A stretch of 64,000 nucleotides of DNA from Rhytidiadelphus loreus (Eukaryota > Streptophyta > Bryopsida > Hypnales > Hylocomiaceae). The stretch lies in contig OX344762.1 in assembly GCA_947034895.1 (NCBI GenBank), forward strand, positions 80,284,981 to 80,348,980, read 5' to 3'. The position numbers and the translations under genes were made by a program. The notes under the pieces are model-generated. The model was given only the letters and a program-made list of their open reading frames with translations. It was not told the DNA's origin and did no database searches. Below are positions 1-13,597 of this stretch, in pieces; positions within the stretch are counted from its first letter, which is position 1, and the number at the start of each line of letters is the position of its first letter.

Positions 1-3000
1 ACCTTCTTGATATCCTACATCAACACAGAATATCCAAGTAAGAAATGCTCTATCCACTCATCTGAAATCTAGGCTTGTAGGATGGAACGTCTCTAAAAAT
101 AACTTCAACAAAGTTTTCAAGAGTGTATGTTTATGTCCTCAATCTTTGTCAACATACCCCTTGCCAGAATCCGATTGACCCGCCAATAAAAACAAACATC
201 TCCTCAGCTACTCTGTCAAAGATGTGGGCCAAAGGCAGGAATGAGAAGTAAACATCGTTGCTGTCCATCTGCACGCACGGGCCAATGTCAATACCCTAAT
301 GCCGTGATGGAATGCAAAGTTCAAGCGTTATGAAGTTTTGAATGTACTTGAGATAAAAAGGACAACTCAAGAGCAAGATCTTTTTTGTCATCAAGCGTAC
401 GCTTACAAACTCATTAGGTTGACTTTCCGATGAAGAAGTAAGAGAAATTCAAGCTGCTGCATCTGAACAGCAGTTATTAATTTTTAAATCCACACAAAAA
501 TAACCATGAAAGAAAATAGTCAAAAAGCTAGAGGCTCACCACTTCGTGAAGAGATTTCAGATACTGATCAAGACCCGCAATAGTGATCAAAACGTTTTCA
601 TGAGTCAACATCACACCTTTCGGCTCTCCTGTCGTCCCACTAGTGTACATAATCGTCGACAGGTCCTCTTTCTCTGGTGGTGCCAAGTCAACAGGATTAC
701 TGCGTCCCTAAGAAACAATGAAACATGGTCAAAGCCAAGGCCGAAATCTCTATCCAAAACTTAATGAAACCTCTCATCTCCCTGGTCATTTAAGAGATGC
801 TCAATTTCAACCCAACCTGAATGCTTGAGATTATCAAAGAATTATAATCACATGCTGGGTAAGGATAGGACAGGAATAACTTGAATAGCCTAAAATATAA
901 TTGGGTTAAACCAGGATATTATTTTATTTGCTTAGCTTCACATTCTGCATCGAACTCAAAACGACCATTGCATGATACAGATATCCTAACGACATAATGG
1001 CCGACAAAGTTAACACAGCAACTGGACATTTTTACAGAAGCCTTCATGACTCAAGCATTTCAACATACTGAAGTGCAAAACTCTATGTTACTCAGTAGTC
1101 CAGAATAAGAATTAGCTCACCAGATTCAGGAATTCATCCCAAGAGTAGATCGAGACTCCAGCTTCCTGGGCTTGCGACTTCAGATCGTCGGTGATGTTTC
1201 CAAAACTAACCACGGCTGCGTCATTCAGATTTATAAGCAGGAGACAAACATATACACGCTATTTCTGAATTGTTGGTTTCGGAATCTTGTGTTATAAAAC
1301 TTGTTATTTTCAACTCTAAGTTCACAAAAGCCAAATGGTTAACAATTCGAAATCTAGCCTCAGAGATTATGGCAGCATAAGTAACAAGATGCAATACTAG
1401 AGAACAAGGTTGCAAGCTACTCATTTTCTACTCAATGGCGGATTGAGAGGCAAGAATCGTACTTTTCAAAAAAGCCGTACATTTGGGGAGCGATTGAACC
1501 ATCTGCACGGCCATAATAAAATTATTGAGAGGCTGGTTCAAAAAGATTCCCAAAGTGATGCAACATTATATAAAAATCTGAAGAAATGTTGAAGTGCAGC
1601 CAACTTTAAAGAATTGGGCAATAAATATTCCACAGAAATTGGTTCATACCAAAGGAAGTTTAGCCTCTTGGACAAAAGAAATTGTAATTTCAGCATGATT
1701 TGTGATATATTCCACTGCTGTCAATCCTGTAATACCAAAAAAGACATCCTTGTAATAAACAAGGCAATTTACCTCAAATGAGGCGCAAATGTAGGTACTT
1801 AAAATTCATAAAATCAGAGTCTGAAATCAAGATCTGAATAAATGTCTAGCAGAACTAATAAGTCATACGGCAAACGAAAAGTAAAATAATCTCTGCAGAT
1901 GCACACAAGTTGGGTAGTATCATGATAAAGGCATACCAAGAGTATCGTAAAGAGGAACACAAACTACACTATGCGCATTACAGGCCTGCGACATATCCAG
2001 AACACCAGCAACAATTAGCTAGAGAAACTCCAGAATCCTCATGTCTTCCAAGCGTAGAAAGTCTTTGACCAGAACAAAACCTTCAGCAATCACAGTCCAT
2101 TCAAAATGCAATGTATTTTGTGGAAAAAGTCGATGGTAAATGAATAAAAAATAATGCTTGACTTCAAAGTAAGCCTACATTCACAGAACTAGCAAGTAAC
2201 AGATATTGGAGCATTTAATGTACCTCCATAACAGTGAACCATTCTGGACAATTTGTTCCATATATCCCACATCGGCCCTTCTGCACACACGCAAGTGGAT
2301 CCAACAAACATCCATTCAGAAACGTTTGGAAAACATTTTTATACTTATTTCTGTAGCACATTCAAAGCTATCGGTCAACAAAGGGTATCAAAAATTGTTG
2401 AAGGATGGAAATAAATTGAAATACGATTCCATTACTTCATTGCAATAATGATCTACACTCCTTTGCTTGCCACAATGAAATAGTAGTTGAACTTACAGGA
2501 TTTATTCCCACGTAACGCATTGCCGCACCAATGCAGATAACTTTGTCATAGACTTGCTGGTAGGTTTGCCACAAGTACTTCCCTGCCTGCAATGAGGAAA
2601 TCACATTAATACATGTATAACACATCATCAACGAGGTAAGCTTATGAACTTGAGCTTCAGTCTGGAACCGCAACTTGGAGATTATCCAAAGTTGGAAAGG
2701 GAAGACAAAAGGAGTCTTACATTATCAAGAGTAAAACAAACTGTTCAATCATCTAATAATAGATAACGGTCATACTCTTCAGAATATATACTTACTTTTT
2801 GATCCTTGATCTCGCGAATTCCAAGCATCTTGCTGTCCGGAGCACGTTTAACAGATCGACTGCATAAATTGCATGTTCATTAGAAGTCCAATATCAAATC
2901 TCGGGAATCCCCCCAAACAGCAATCTTACAGTGGATTTGGACTAACCAAAAACATTGTAGCATACAAAACAACTGAATAATGACATTGCCTAGTGTGTTG

Positions 3001-3760
3001 TCATATACCGTCAACCTATCTTGAACCAGATGATGTACCAACGCAAAGGTTTCACTTCAATTCTCTCGGGTGCTTAGTTTAACATTCAAACTTTTTCATT
3101 AGGGCTACGAGCAACTAAACCAAGCCCTTCCGTGTGCATCTCCACATTTCCGAGGCAAGGATACAACGTGAGGCTATATCTCGACTGAGCCTGTCATGAG
3201 CACTGCACAGCTTCTACTACAATTATTCCACAATCGAAGATCATAGAGTGCACCTGGTAGGGTAGTTATAGAACAAGTTCTAAAGTTATCGTGAACGAAG
3301 CGTACTATAACACAAATGATATAAAATACTGAAAAAAGCTCACTCGATGAAATTCCGAGAAGAGGAAGAATTGTGGATGTTGACTCTGAGAAAACATAGG
3401 ACGAAGAAATAGTTGCAGGCTTCAAGCACTGCCTAACGACAACATCTATTGCAGGAAGGAACGAACACGTGAGGCTTGTTCGTGAAAAGGTGAAACTTAT
3501 TTTGAAGAATAGAGTGGGCAAAGACAGCTAGGCAGTGATACTCTGTGCACAATCAAGAAAGACATGGAAATGGCAAGGATTTTCGTGAGAAAGGATGACA
3601 CATACTCGAACAGGTCCCAACAGGTAGCGAGTCCTGCAGGAAGAGGCGGAAAGCCATCTTTCGAGTAGACGCTTCGGTAGACAGGTCCCTTAGATGGAGC
3701 ATCCTCGGTGGCATCCTCACCATTCTCCACCTTAAAAATGTATCTCTCCGCTTTCGTCAT
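1..3760 (-). CDS. Long-chain acyl-CoA synthetase (LACS), N-terminal half, runs off left edge
   Basis: Activates free fatty acids to acyl-CoA using ATP; an AMP-forming enzyme of the ER/peroxisomal LACS family. Exons read on the minus strand with intact phase: 3606-3760, 2796-2859, 2497-2586, 2224-2280, 1937-1985, 1650-1726, 1463-1502, 1121-1215, 540-707, 158-268 and 14 to beyond base 1, about 306 codons. Plant LACS proteins are about 660 residues, so the C-terminal half is missing. The start at 3760 gives [14 protein letters not shown], followed by the family block [14 protein letters not shown]. Other family blocks are [12 protein letters not shown] (exon 3), [11 protein letters not shown] (exon 4) and CVPLYDTLG (exon 5). 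The AMP-binding signature [14 protein letters not shown] lies near residues 227-240, and [10 protein letters not shown] near 275-284. All introns are GT-AG. The 40-nt exon 7 and 49-nt exon 5 are too small to show as ORFs. Closest by eye to Arabidopsis LACS4/5-type enzymes; the exact paralogue is undecided. Confidence 0.93.
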
Positions 3761-4885
3761 CCTGTACTAATTCCTCAAATCCGCTTCACAGATTGCCAGC
3801 AACTTTTCTGTTCCTCCAGTTCCTTTTGTAATACTCTCTGCAAAAAAACAATGATATCACAGCGTTACAATCGAACGTTACAGCCCTCCAGTGTTTCATA
3901 ATTTAACACTCGTACGGCACTTGACCAGAAGTAACAACCGAGATATCACTAAAAGAATGGCCAAGGAGATTCTTACAAAAAAATCAAACAAAAAAACGCT
4001 AACTGTGAACATCCAAGAAATCAGATAAACTTTCTCACTAGACTTCTCCTATCCTCAAATCGAAACACAAACACTCTCAAACCTAAAATCGTACTCTCTT
4101 AGCTTCGCTTCCTTAATAAACTAACCACGCATACAACTGAGCCTTCAAACATACACTACCCTAGCTCAATCAAGAAGCTGAAAAAATGTCCTCTAGAACC
4201 TATCTGAGCGTCGATAGTACCACATTTCCACTACCAACCTTCGCACCTCCAAAACTCGTTGTGAGCTCACCAATCTAGAGCGCCATTAGAACACACTAAC
4301 AACCTCACGTTCACGCTCTCGAAAAAATCTGGCGCGCAATAAACAAAAATATACTCTCCGTCAGAATCATAGATTACACTAAGCAAGCGTCGAGAAAAGT
4401 TCGGTAAACACACTCTCGTCGGTCTCAACTCTCTAGCTCCTCTCCAAACATAATGGCAATTCATCACTCAGACAAGAACAATATACTGCGTTAACAATGG
4501 ACACGAACATTTGGACAAATTCAACACTCACCTCCTTGATTCCAGGCCAAACCGGATTTTTCAAACTCCAGTTGGAAAAAAAGAGTATGAAGTGACGATG
4601 TGCATGCGCAAGACGCGCGCTGGGAAAGTACCGAAAATTTGCGACGAAGAAGATGTCGCAGCGGTGGACGGAGTTCTCGAAACGGGAAGGTTGGAAGGAC
4701 CGGCGTGAGCCAAGGACGAAGCTCCTGCCTCGGTTTCGTAGATCTGAGAGTTCGCAGATTTCAGACCAGAGGCATCGTACGTATTCAACCATCAATGTTG
4801 GCAACTCGGTTGGTACAGCACCCTGGCAACGTCTTCCTTTCCCTGGGCAAGGGCACGTTGTTTGGAACAGGGATTTCTTTTTCAT
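3761..4885 (-). other. LACS 5' leader with a predicted 5'UTR intron, and promoter region
   Basis: Upstream of the LACS start codon the minus strand shows a good acceptor (T-rich tract then GCAG, ending at 3838) and a good donor (AAGGAG then GTGAGT, with GT at 4531-4530). I infer a 5'UTR intron of about 690 bases, with a leader exon starting somewhere between 4533 and about 4850. A second donor-like GTGAGC lies near 4270. Several ORFs of up to 150 codons cross this stretch on both strands, but none matches a protein I know; I regard them as chance. Leader introns are common in plant housekeeping genes. Confidence 0.5.
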
Positions 4886-5287
4886 TTAAGGTAGTATGCT
4901 CTAAAAGCGACCATTTAAGAGCTGGTCCGCCTTTTTCATAGGATGAAGTGGACAGAATTATTTTTAGATCATTTTTCAGAGAAAGAAAAATGGATGTGGA
5001 AACTAACACAAGTGGTTTTGTATTTTTCCAAGTATTTTTGAATTACTTATAAATTTTCAAAGATTCAGGGCATAGGCACCTATTTGTGACCATAGGTCTT
5101 CCAAAATCTGTTCACTTGCAGTTTGTAAATCAAAGGCAGTGATTGGCTCTTGCAATAGAAACTGAATTTTTTCTTGATGCATTCAATTGTTACAGTGGTC
5201 CATTTAAGGATCACCTGGTTTCCATTTTTCACCCCAAAATAGGAGCGGTTTGAAGAAGGGGAGCGCTTTTACAGCATACTACCTTAA
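4886..5287. mobile_element. Family D TIR element (MITE) with TTAA ends, just upstream of LACS
   Basis: A 402-bp non-coding element. The left end reads TTAAGGTAGTATGCTCTAAA and the right end is its inverse: GCGCTTTTACAGCATACTACC then TTAA. TTAA stands at both edges, as expected for a 4-bp target duplication. It has no ORF of interest. A diverged second copy lies inverted at 19033-19448 and shares the interior (for example GAAGACCTATGGTCA, read on one strand). It abuts the predicted LACS leader, so it could contribute promoter sequence. Confidence 0.75.
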
Positions 5288-8200
5288 TTTAGGCAGTGCA
5301 CAACACGATCTTAGTTAGAATGATGCAGTTGATTACATCTATGTAAACGGATGAAACGTGAAAAATGCAAATGAAACTTACAAATATTCATCCCAAAGAG
5401 TGTACATTCATCCACAAAAGAGCAGTGTTGTCTTTAGAATATGTAGCAAAACAATGATTTCATCCACTGAAAATGGAGGAATGTATCACCTTATATTCTC
5501 TCATAAAAATTGGATTGCTTTCAAGCAAAATATCACTCAAAAAAATGTCGGTTTGAAATGTGTCCCTTCTCATTTACAATTTTAGACATTACTATACCCA
5601 GCTATCAAGATTGGCAATTCATTTGATGCCGAATATTTAATTAAAGTTGGGAAATAAAATTTGGCACATGCAAAAATGGGAATATTTCTTTGAAATCCAC
5701 ATTTTTTTATATATGAAAAAATAATAATTTGAAAAAAAAAATTGTGGACCTTTTCCTTAGAGTTATTTTTTGTTGACCTTGATAGTTGGGTACAGTAATA
5801 GAGATATCCATTAATTACTGCAAATATAGAACAAAGTAAATACAAGATTCAAAATTCTACACAAAATCCTTGACCAATATATAATTATTGTTGTAGAAAA
5901 CTTTGCATAAAATTCATTGAGTAATTCACAAACTCACTAAATACTTCATAAATATCTCTATGTTTATCCTAAATTGTCCTCCATAGCAATCCTATTCAAG
6001 TGTCGTTTAAATACATTGAATTCAAAGATAATGTAATTTGCAATGGCCTATGATTTCACAATCATTGTTCATCTTTTGGAGCGCATGTATAAGTCATCTT
6101 CTTTCTCAAGGATGTTACCAATTTTTTCACATATGTCTTCTAATTTTTGTTAACTTTCCAATGCCAATTTCTCCTTTGGCCTTGACTTGTTGGTTAAACT
6201 TTGGACGTTTGAAAATGGCATAATATTTTGTTTTTGGATATTGATCGTAGTAAACTTTCATTGTTATTGAATAATATTGTATTTATGATTATTTATTATA
6301 GTACCCTATCGCTAGTCAATTTTGGAATGCCAATAGGGATTTTGCAACCTATTAATCGAAGAAAGATGATGAGGACTAAAAGTATCCAATAAATGATTTT
6401 CAAAAAAATTGTAGAAATAGATAATGCAAATCTTTGTTCAAAATTTGAATGATTTTTGGATAAATACCTTAATCATAAGGTTACAGCTTTCTAAGGTTAA
6501 ATAATTAATTGAAAGGTTTATTGACACTTTTTGTCAAAACCTAATTGTGTAATAATGTATTAATAAACACAAAGTTTATGGTAGATTTGAAATATTTCTT
6601 TACTTTTAAATTATTTAGAGACTATTACCAAAACTTCATTTGTTGTTCTCTTCAAAGTTTTTGATCCCAAAAGGACATTGAGGACTAAAGTGTATGATGC
6701 ATTTCTTTGGAAGGAAATTAGAGAAGCAAGTAAGCATTGAATTGAAGAGCATAACCCTACAACTATTGGAAATGCCTAGGCTCAAGGCTTGTAGGCTCAC
6801 ATTTCTACGCTCACATACTAGTTCCGTTGTATAATGATTTAATGTACAAGTAGAGTCTTGTTATGGAAACAACATCACTTATCACTTTGTTTGATTATTC
6901 TTTTATCATAAATAGGATTTGCATTTACATTAACTAGCTTATAAATTGCCAATATATAAGGAATTGAGATATACAACTTTACTATGTGTGAGGTTAGAAC
7001 AAATCAACTTCAAAGGCTTATAACTATGTATGTTCAATAATAGATAAAGCTTCAATCACTTAAAGCATACGGAATCTTACAATTGAAAAGTTGGTACCTT
7101 CTCGTTGAGTTTAAAATTCAACAATATCTAATTTGGTTCCCAAATATAATAAAATTTTGTCTCCATATACAACATTCATTCTTAAATTCCATACTAAGCT
7201 CTTTGGCCAAAATCTTCAATGTCTATTGAGAAAACAATTTAGCATTCAAACATTAAATACTAGAAAATGAGATTGTTTAAGTCTTTTTGAAGATTGAAAG
7301 TTCTCTACAAAATTGAGTAGTTAAAACACTTGATTTGGTTGGGTTGTAAGGAAGGTATTGAAAGTCAAAATTACATCTTTCTTTTAATTTTGAAAGGTCG
7401 AGGTCTGGAATATGTAATCTTAGAAGAACAACTACTTGGGCCTATAAGAGTTTTAAATAGTATGGAATATTACTTTTTTTAAATAATTGATCATGTGCAA
7501 GCATAATTGAAGTATAATCAAATAACACATGATGATAGAAAAGGAGAGTCAATGTGAGTTTGAAAAAGTATGATTCAAAGTAGATTAGATGAATTTTCTA
7601 TTTGTCTTTCAAAGAAATTTGATTGAAAATTGTTAGATGGAATATAATTTCTATGAAAGTCCATATAATTGCTTAGCAAGATACTTGGTCCATATACTAC
7701 TTTAGAGACTCCATTACTTTACAACCATGATGTACTCTAGGTAAAGTTGAAGACATTCTCCTTAGTGATGACTTAGATTATTGCGAACATTTAAAAAATC
7801 TTTCTATGACAAAATTGAATAGGGTAATATGATTTGATACCTCTAGTCACCTAATTAAATTTTCCTTTTCTATAGATTTTTTTGGTTCAAGCGCTTTTTG
7901 GTTGCAAGTGATCTTCCTTGCCAATAAATCCCATTAGACTGTTGTCATTTTGGTCGCGTTGATCTAGAGAGATTTTCTACTAGTGTTTGTTAATGTCATA
8001 TTCACATCATTGAGTTAATTTCTAATCATCATTTTTATTCTAATATGGAATGATGAATTTTACAATTGGTATTCTTGTGTTTAGTGTTGTACATTAGACT
8101 TTATCTTCATGTTCTTAAAACTTGATTTTGACATTCAAAATTGATATTTTTGGAGAAAAAACAACAAATTAAATCTTTTTATCAAAACCTTCCAAAGTGT

Positions 8201-8337
8201 AGTTTCTACTCTATTATAGTGACAACTTAGAAAATTTCCTAAAATGCATATGTTATTGCAATTTGGAGTTGGTAGCCTATAACCACATATTTAAATATAG
8301 AATTCTATAAAAACTTGGCATACATTATTCCACACTA
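5288..8337. other. Gene-free AT-rich spacer
   Basis: About 3 kb of AT-rich DNA. The ORFs are short and show no protein motif I recognise. I see no tRNA, no splice-bounded exon and no clear repeat boundary here. Confidence 0.6.
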
Positions 8338-8492
8338 AGGTAACTCAGCCTATGACAAGCCAAGTTTGGAACAGCCTAATGCAAGTCCATATTTCTTCAA
8401 ATGTACATGTGTCTTGTGAAATGTATTTCATAAGAACTTTTTGGCCTACATTAGGCTATTCCAAACTTGGCCTATCATAGGCTAAGTTACCT
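8338..8492. repeat. 155-bp hairpin (short inverted repeat, MITE-like)
   Basis: The left arm AGGTAACTCAGCCTATGACA continues through CCAAGTTTGGAACAGCCTAAT. The right arm is its near-perfect inverse: ATTAGGCTATTCCAAACTTGG, then CCTATCATAGGCTAAGTTACCT. Arms are about 50 bp with few mismatches, around a loop of about 50 bp. The ends resemble those of family E (AAGGTAACT). It is most likely a small foldback MITE; a transcript would form a long hairpin of the kind cut into small RNAs. Confidence 0.65.
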
Positions 8493-9357
8493 GATAATGT
8501 ACATATTTCCATTTTTTTTCTTCGGAAATAGTGAGTATTTTCTTCAATTTTGTATTAAGAATTCACTATAAATTCAAATCGTCACAATCAAATTTGAAAA
8601 AGTAATTGGATGATTTGTAAAAGAAATATGATTTCAAAATTTCAAATGGTCATTCATATAAGTGCAATGGCAAAATGGAGGATACCAAGGAATTGATTGA
8701 AGCTTTTGTACGTGGTCACAATAATTATGCCCATCCTTTCATAGTTAAATTATACAGGATCCGTGCACGAGGAATTGAAGTGAGCTTAATTATGCTGAAA
8801 TGTTCCATTCACTGAGTGGGACTGTCTGTCATACTCATCACATGGCTGCCCATGCAGACAGGCTCTTCAGTTGCCATAAGTGAGACATCCAATGAATCTG
8901 TGATCTTAGCTTCAATGTTCTGATGAGTTGATGTGAACATCCCATCTTCTCGGCTTCCCTAGATTTGAACCCTACTGAATCTCGGGAAATTTTGTAAAAT
9001 ATCAATATTGGTCACCAAAGATGGGTACATGGTTACCAGGGGCTTTTTTTTCCATTTTTTGTGAAGTGCCAAAGTGCCAATATAAAATGTTACAGTAGTG
9101 GTCTAAATTTCAACATTCATCCACATATTGGATAGAAAAATATCACATCAGCACATATCACATATTTATAATTCTATTTTCATTCACAATTTGGTGATTT
9201 CATCCAAGATTTTTTTTTAATTTGAAGTTTTTTGGCAAAAAACTTCCTAGTTTGTCATCATTTTTTAACCTAATCATTTTATTTTGGGTGCAATCTGGCA
9301 CTAAAAAGTCCCCCCAAAGCCGAAATGGTTATTGCGATTCACTATGCATGAGAAGGA
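8493..9357. other. Spacer without recognisable genes
   Basis: AT-rich with several poly-T runs. Nothing identified. Confidence 0.5.
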
Positions 9358-9835
9358 GTCTCTAAGAACATCTCCAATGTGGAGACATGAATAGGCAAAG
9401 TGTCTAGATTTTTCAAAAGTAGAGGTAGGTGGACCTCATTGCATTTCAATAACTTTTGAAAAAATATTGACCCAATGCAAAGCCAACAATTCAAACCTCC
9501 AAATAAACTTTTCCTCATTATGAAAAGAAGAAGAAGAAAGGATTCTACATTAAATGAAGATTTTTCATGCAAAAAAATGAGAATTTCAATTTATTAGTAC
9601 ACATAACAAAGCTTGAAAAGGTCTAACATGTATGACTTTTCTTATTGTGAACCAACTTGTAGGCTCTTCATATTTTGCCAAATTGCCAAGCAAATTGCCA
9701 GGCTAGGGATGAAAAATGGCGAGGCTAGGAATAAAGAATTATCAATGTCAGTTGCATTGGGTTTTTTTTTTAGTGGACCCATCATTATGCCTTTGTCATG
9801 TTATATCTCATCTACATTGGAGTTGCTCTAAGAGA
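9358..9835. mobile_element. MITE with TIRs containing CTCCAATG
   Basis: The left terminus TCTCTAAGAACATCTCCAATG is matched, inverted, by the right terminus CATTGGAGTTGCTCTAAGAGA. The element is about 478 bp, AT-rich and without a transposase. The motif GAGCA(A/T)CTCCAATG is common at the ends of plant MITEs. The target duplication could not be settled by eye. Confidence 0.55.
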
Positions 9836-11941
9836 TATATTCTCATTCCCACAATTCTTGGCTCATAGAATTAGATTGTTATTGATATTTGAGGTGGTAG
9901 TACTAAATGATAGAGAACAAGTTGTAAGAAGTTAAAATATTGCACATTTTCATATTTTTGAATGTCTTAATAGACTCTTAAAGTTTTTCATTTCACTTTA
10001 TGGTTCTCAATTTGATTCATGAAATTTTAAACATTTGAGAACACTTTCAATTTTGTACTCTTCACATTGTTGGAATTCAAAACATGTGTATCTCTAACAT
10101 TGTTGCTTGGTATTGTACAATTGTAGATAACCAACTAGGCTTTAGGATTTGTTAATTGTTTTGTGATTTTATGTGTGTTTGGTTTGTTCTTGACAAGTTT
10201 TTGATTAATTGGATGTCTAATTTGGTTATTTTGTCAAACTATTTGATCTAAGTTGCAGTCTTTTGGTAGGTTTATTCAGTTAAGGAGGGGCTATGGCCAA
10301 TTTAATTTCCAAATGGGAATGTGTGAGTGGGTAAAGGGGTAAGTAGATTAGTTGTTAGTTTGATTTGGCAGTTTTTCATGTCTTGTAAAATGGGATGTTG
10401 AATGTGGGGAGGTGGTTGAAATTCAAGTCCCAATTTGGTAGTTATTTGGTAGTTAGTCATCTCTCTCAATGTGGTAACCGTTAGTGGGAGCCTATTTGGG
10501 CTAGTTTTGCTTTCATTTTTCTTACCGTCTGTTGAAGAATTCAGTCGTGTCCCAGCCGGGTGTGCTGTGTATTTTTGTTTTGTGTTTGTGTGATTTCCAA
10601 GTTGGTGATTGGATTGTGTTAGAGTGTTAGTCCTGCAATATCACGAGGGTGATCCAGGAAGTGATGAAAAATGTGTATGTCCTAGTTGGAGGACTGGAAG
10701 TTGAAGAGTTTATGTTTGAGTGGTAATTTGAATGTTAGTTGTGAGAAAGCAAGATAAATGGTGATGTTATAAATGAAACTATAAGCTATAATGGTGATTT
10801 GTCACCAAATTTGAGTTAATACAAAATATATGTTCATATGTGATGGTGTTTGGGCATATGTATGTGCACTTGATTGATTGATTTTATTTGTTAAGTTTGA
10901 AAGTTTGATTTGTGAGCCAAGTTGGAATTTTGTATTATGAGTGCAATGTCATTGTAGTGATGTTTTTGGCTATAGAATTCCAAATTGGGTTATTGAACCT
11001 ATTAGCATAGAAAAATCCTACTTGACCGTCTCCCTTGGAACGAACTTATTATACTAATGGGGTAGTTTCCGAATAGGTCATTATCCTTCTTCAACAACAA
11101 TGCTTGAGCTTTCATCTTCAAACTTCCCTCTTTGCTTACCAACCAAACATTCAAATTTCAAACAATGAATGAACATAGACATGTTCCAAGCACATCATAG
11201 TATCTTGTTTTTTTCCATCCATCTAAATGTTTGTAAATGTTTGTAAATTTTTGTGTTAATTCTTTTGTGTTTGCACTGGATAGATTTTCAAAAAGTTTCT
11301 TTGCAAATATTCTATAGTTCAAGGGGTAAAAGTGTATTTGACCTCGAAAAGGAAAATCTTGAATTCCAAAAATGACCCTTCAAAAACGACATGAACAAAT
11401 ATGAATATGTAAAATAAAAATATTTTAAAATCATCATAATTAAAACTTCAAAAAATTGATAAAACTTACAAATTTTCAATCTACAATCAACTCTAGAAGT
11501 ACTTAGGGTTTAAGTTTTTCAAATTCAATTGAAAAATAATGGTTAGTGAAGCAATCAATGTAAATGTATGGCTTTAACTTATTATTTACCATGAGATGTT
11601 TAAATTTGAAAAAAAATTGAACTCATATTTGAACTTTGAAATCTATTGTTTATATAAAGGAATTGAAATAAAAAATTGACCAACCACAAAATTAGGATGC
11701 AATTTAGAGTTGAGTGGGCTACTGGGACTTCATTTTTTGCTTACAGTTTTCCACTCAATAGAGTTAATTGTAGAATTCATCTTGTGTATGTTAGAAGAAG
11801 GTTTAACTAAGAATAGTACAAAAAAAAAATATGGCACCAAATTCCATCAGTCCCTAGTTTGGGTGCTCCAAATAGTTCCATCTTGTGTTTTTCCGAAACC
11901 CTAGCTCTCGGTCTTGCATTGCACACACTTTACAATCAACT
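9836..11941. other. Gene-free AT-rich spacer
   Basis: No coding exon, RNA gene or clear repeat boundary was found. The stretch at 10480-10700 is somewhat richer in G and T but has no feature I can name. Confidence 0.5.
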
Positions 11942-12175
11942 CTAATGGCTCTCAAAGTCCCAAGAAAATATATATTTTTTAATTTACTAAACCAATCAAT
12001 GTCTCTCAAAGTTCCAAGAAAGTAATTTTTATTTAATTTATTATACCAATCAATGGCTGTCAAAGTTCCAAGAAAGCAATTTTTTTATTGATTTATTGAA
12101 CCAATCAATTGCTCCCAAAGTTCCAAGGAAACCATTTTTATTAATTTTATCAAACCAATCAATGGCTCTGTCAGT
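11942..12175. repeat. Tandem repeat, about 54-56 bp unit, four full copies plus a partial
   Basis: Units begin at about 11942, 11997, 12051, 12107 and (partial) 12160. Each starts with CAATGGCTCTCAAAGT or a variant, then TCCAAGAAA, an AT-rich run and ACCAATCAAT. Copies are diverged by several changes each. The overlapping ORFs in this stretch are products of the repetition. Confidence 0.75.
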
Positions 12176-12409
12176 TGCTATGACTTATTATTGCTGCGTG
12201 GCATCAGTGAAAGCTTCTGTAGAAATCTGTCGTCGTGTGAGGCTTTTATTAGGGACACCTGAACCTGCCCCCTCAACTGAAATCCCAGACAACGGGTACC
12301 GAGTACAGTACATAGAACTTCACTCAAGTTAGAGCATCCCAGATGTACACGACCTCAACATTGTTCATGTTTTGGGTTGTCTGTTTTCAACCAGATGAAT
12401 TCACTTGGA

Positions 12410-12785
12410 ACCATCTAAGGTATGGTGGGAGCACCCATTACCAACCAGGGGATGGGTACCTGACTTGTAGGATATCCCTATTTCCGGCCAGGCAAAACTT
12501 CTCTGTGAATCATGTTCAGGAGTCTAGTTTTAATGACATGCACAATATGCGAGGCTGTGAGGACCAATTGCTAAATGCCATGTGTTACAGCATTTATTAT
12601 TTTGAAATTTGTACGCATGAGTAGTAACTAGTCTCCCCTATGAGTGGAATTGCAAGACTCTAGATGTTATGTATACGTTCGGAACACTTTTTGCCTTCTA
12701 AAATTCACAGAAATTTCAGTTTTGCAAATAAAATTCTGAAAATATTGTAGTCCCAATATTTTCTATCTCCCGACATGGGAAAAAT
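12410..12785 (+). repeat. Dispersed repeat F, copy 1
   Basis: About 370 bp, highly similar in inverted orientation to 19449-19805. Shared blocks include GGGAGCACCCATTACCAACC, ACTAGTCTCCCCTATGAGTG, GGAATTGCAAGACTCTAGATG and the end TTCTATCTCCC. I do not recognise the family. No transposase or splice-bounded exon is seen inside. Confidence 0.7.
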
Positions 12786-12845
12786 TTCAAACACAGCCAA
12801 CTGCTCACCATCTGTTCTACAAATGCTTAAGTGATTAGGTATGGG

Positions 12846-13152
12846 TGGTCCTACTATAGCTACATCTAAAATCAACCAAATAAGCGATTCACCGTGGTTC
12901 CCATTATTACATTGAAAAACTTTTTTTTTGTAGGGGCTTGTTGGTAGTCAAAAGGGGATTTCAGATTCTCTTATTAGAATGTATTTTTTGGACACCGTAG
13001 GAATAAACTATGAATATGAATTCAACTTGTTGAAAATAGGTGTTTTTGTAATTGACCTTGGACTCTCATGAATAGTGGGAGTATGTTTTAGGCAGGGATC
13101 TACAAGGGTTAGTTTTGGAAAGGGATCGAAATTAGGTGTAGTATGTTACCTT
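12846..13152. mobile_element. Family E TIR element, copy 1
   Basis: Shares most of its length with 24560-24856: both contain GTGGTTCCCATTAT or CATGGTTCCCATTAT, TTGAAAATAGGTGTTT, GACTCTCATGAATAGTGGGA and end in TTACCTT. The left end is decayed (CTACATCTAAAATCAAC against the family AAGGTAACTACACCTAAAAT). Non-coding. Confidence 0.6.
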
Positions 13153-13597
13153 ATTGCATATGGTATGCACATGTCACATTCTCTAGTGCTTGGAAGCCGT
13201 TTTCATTTGTTAAGAGTAAGTTAGTTCTACAATGACTAAATTGATATTTTTTTAATATTATCTATTTTAAAAACCAAAGGATCAAAATTGATTGCATAAA
13301 ATGTGTGCATTCGTAATCATCATTGCCTAAAACGCAACACTTCAATTGGACCAAAAAGTGGTACTAAAACCTAGATTTTAATGCCTTCAAATGCACACAA
13401 TTAGAACATGGGAGCATGGGAGAGTTAAGAGTCAATTTTGGCACACCTATAAATAATACTTTGAAATTTCATAACTTATTCATATTGTATTTATGTAATG
13501 CATATTAAAGTGCATTGTAATCCTCTTTCATTTGCTAATAAATATAATAAAACAAACTAATAATAGTAATGTGTTCAATTACTATTTGAATTATTGA

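Noticed and set aside
4433..4885. 150-codon minus-strand ORF and several overlapping plus-strand ORFs
   Set aside because: They cross the predicted LACS leader and intron and match nothing I know.
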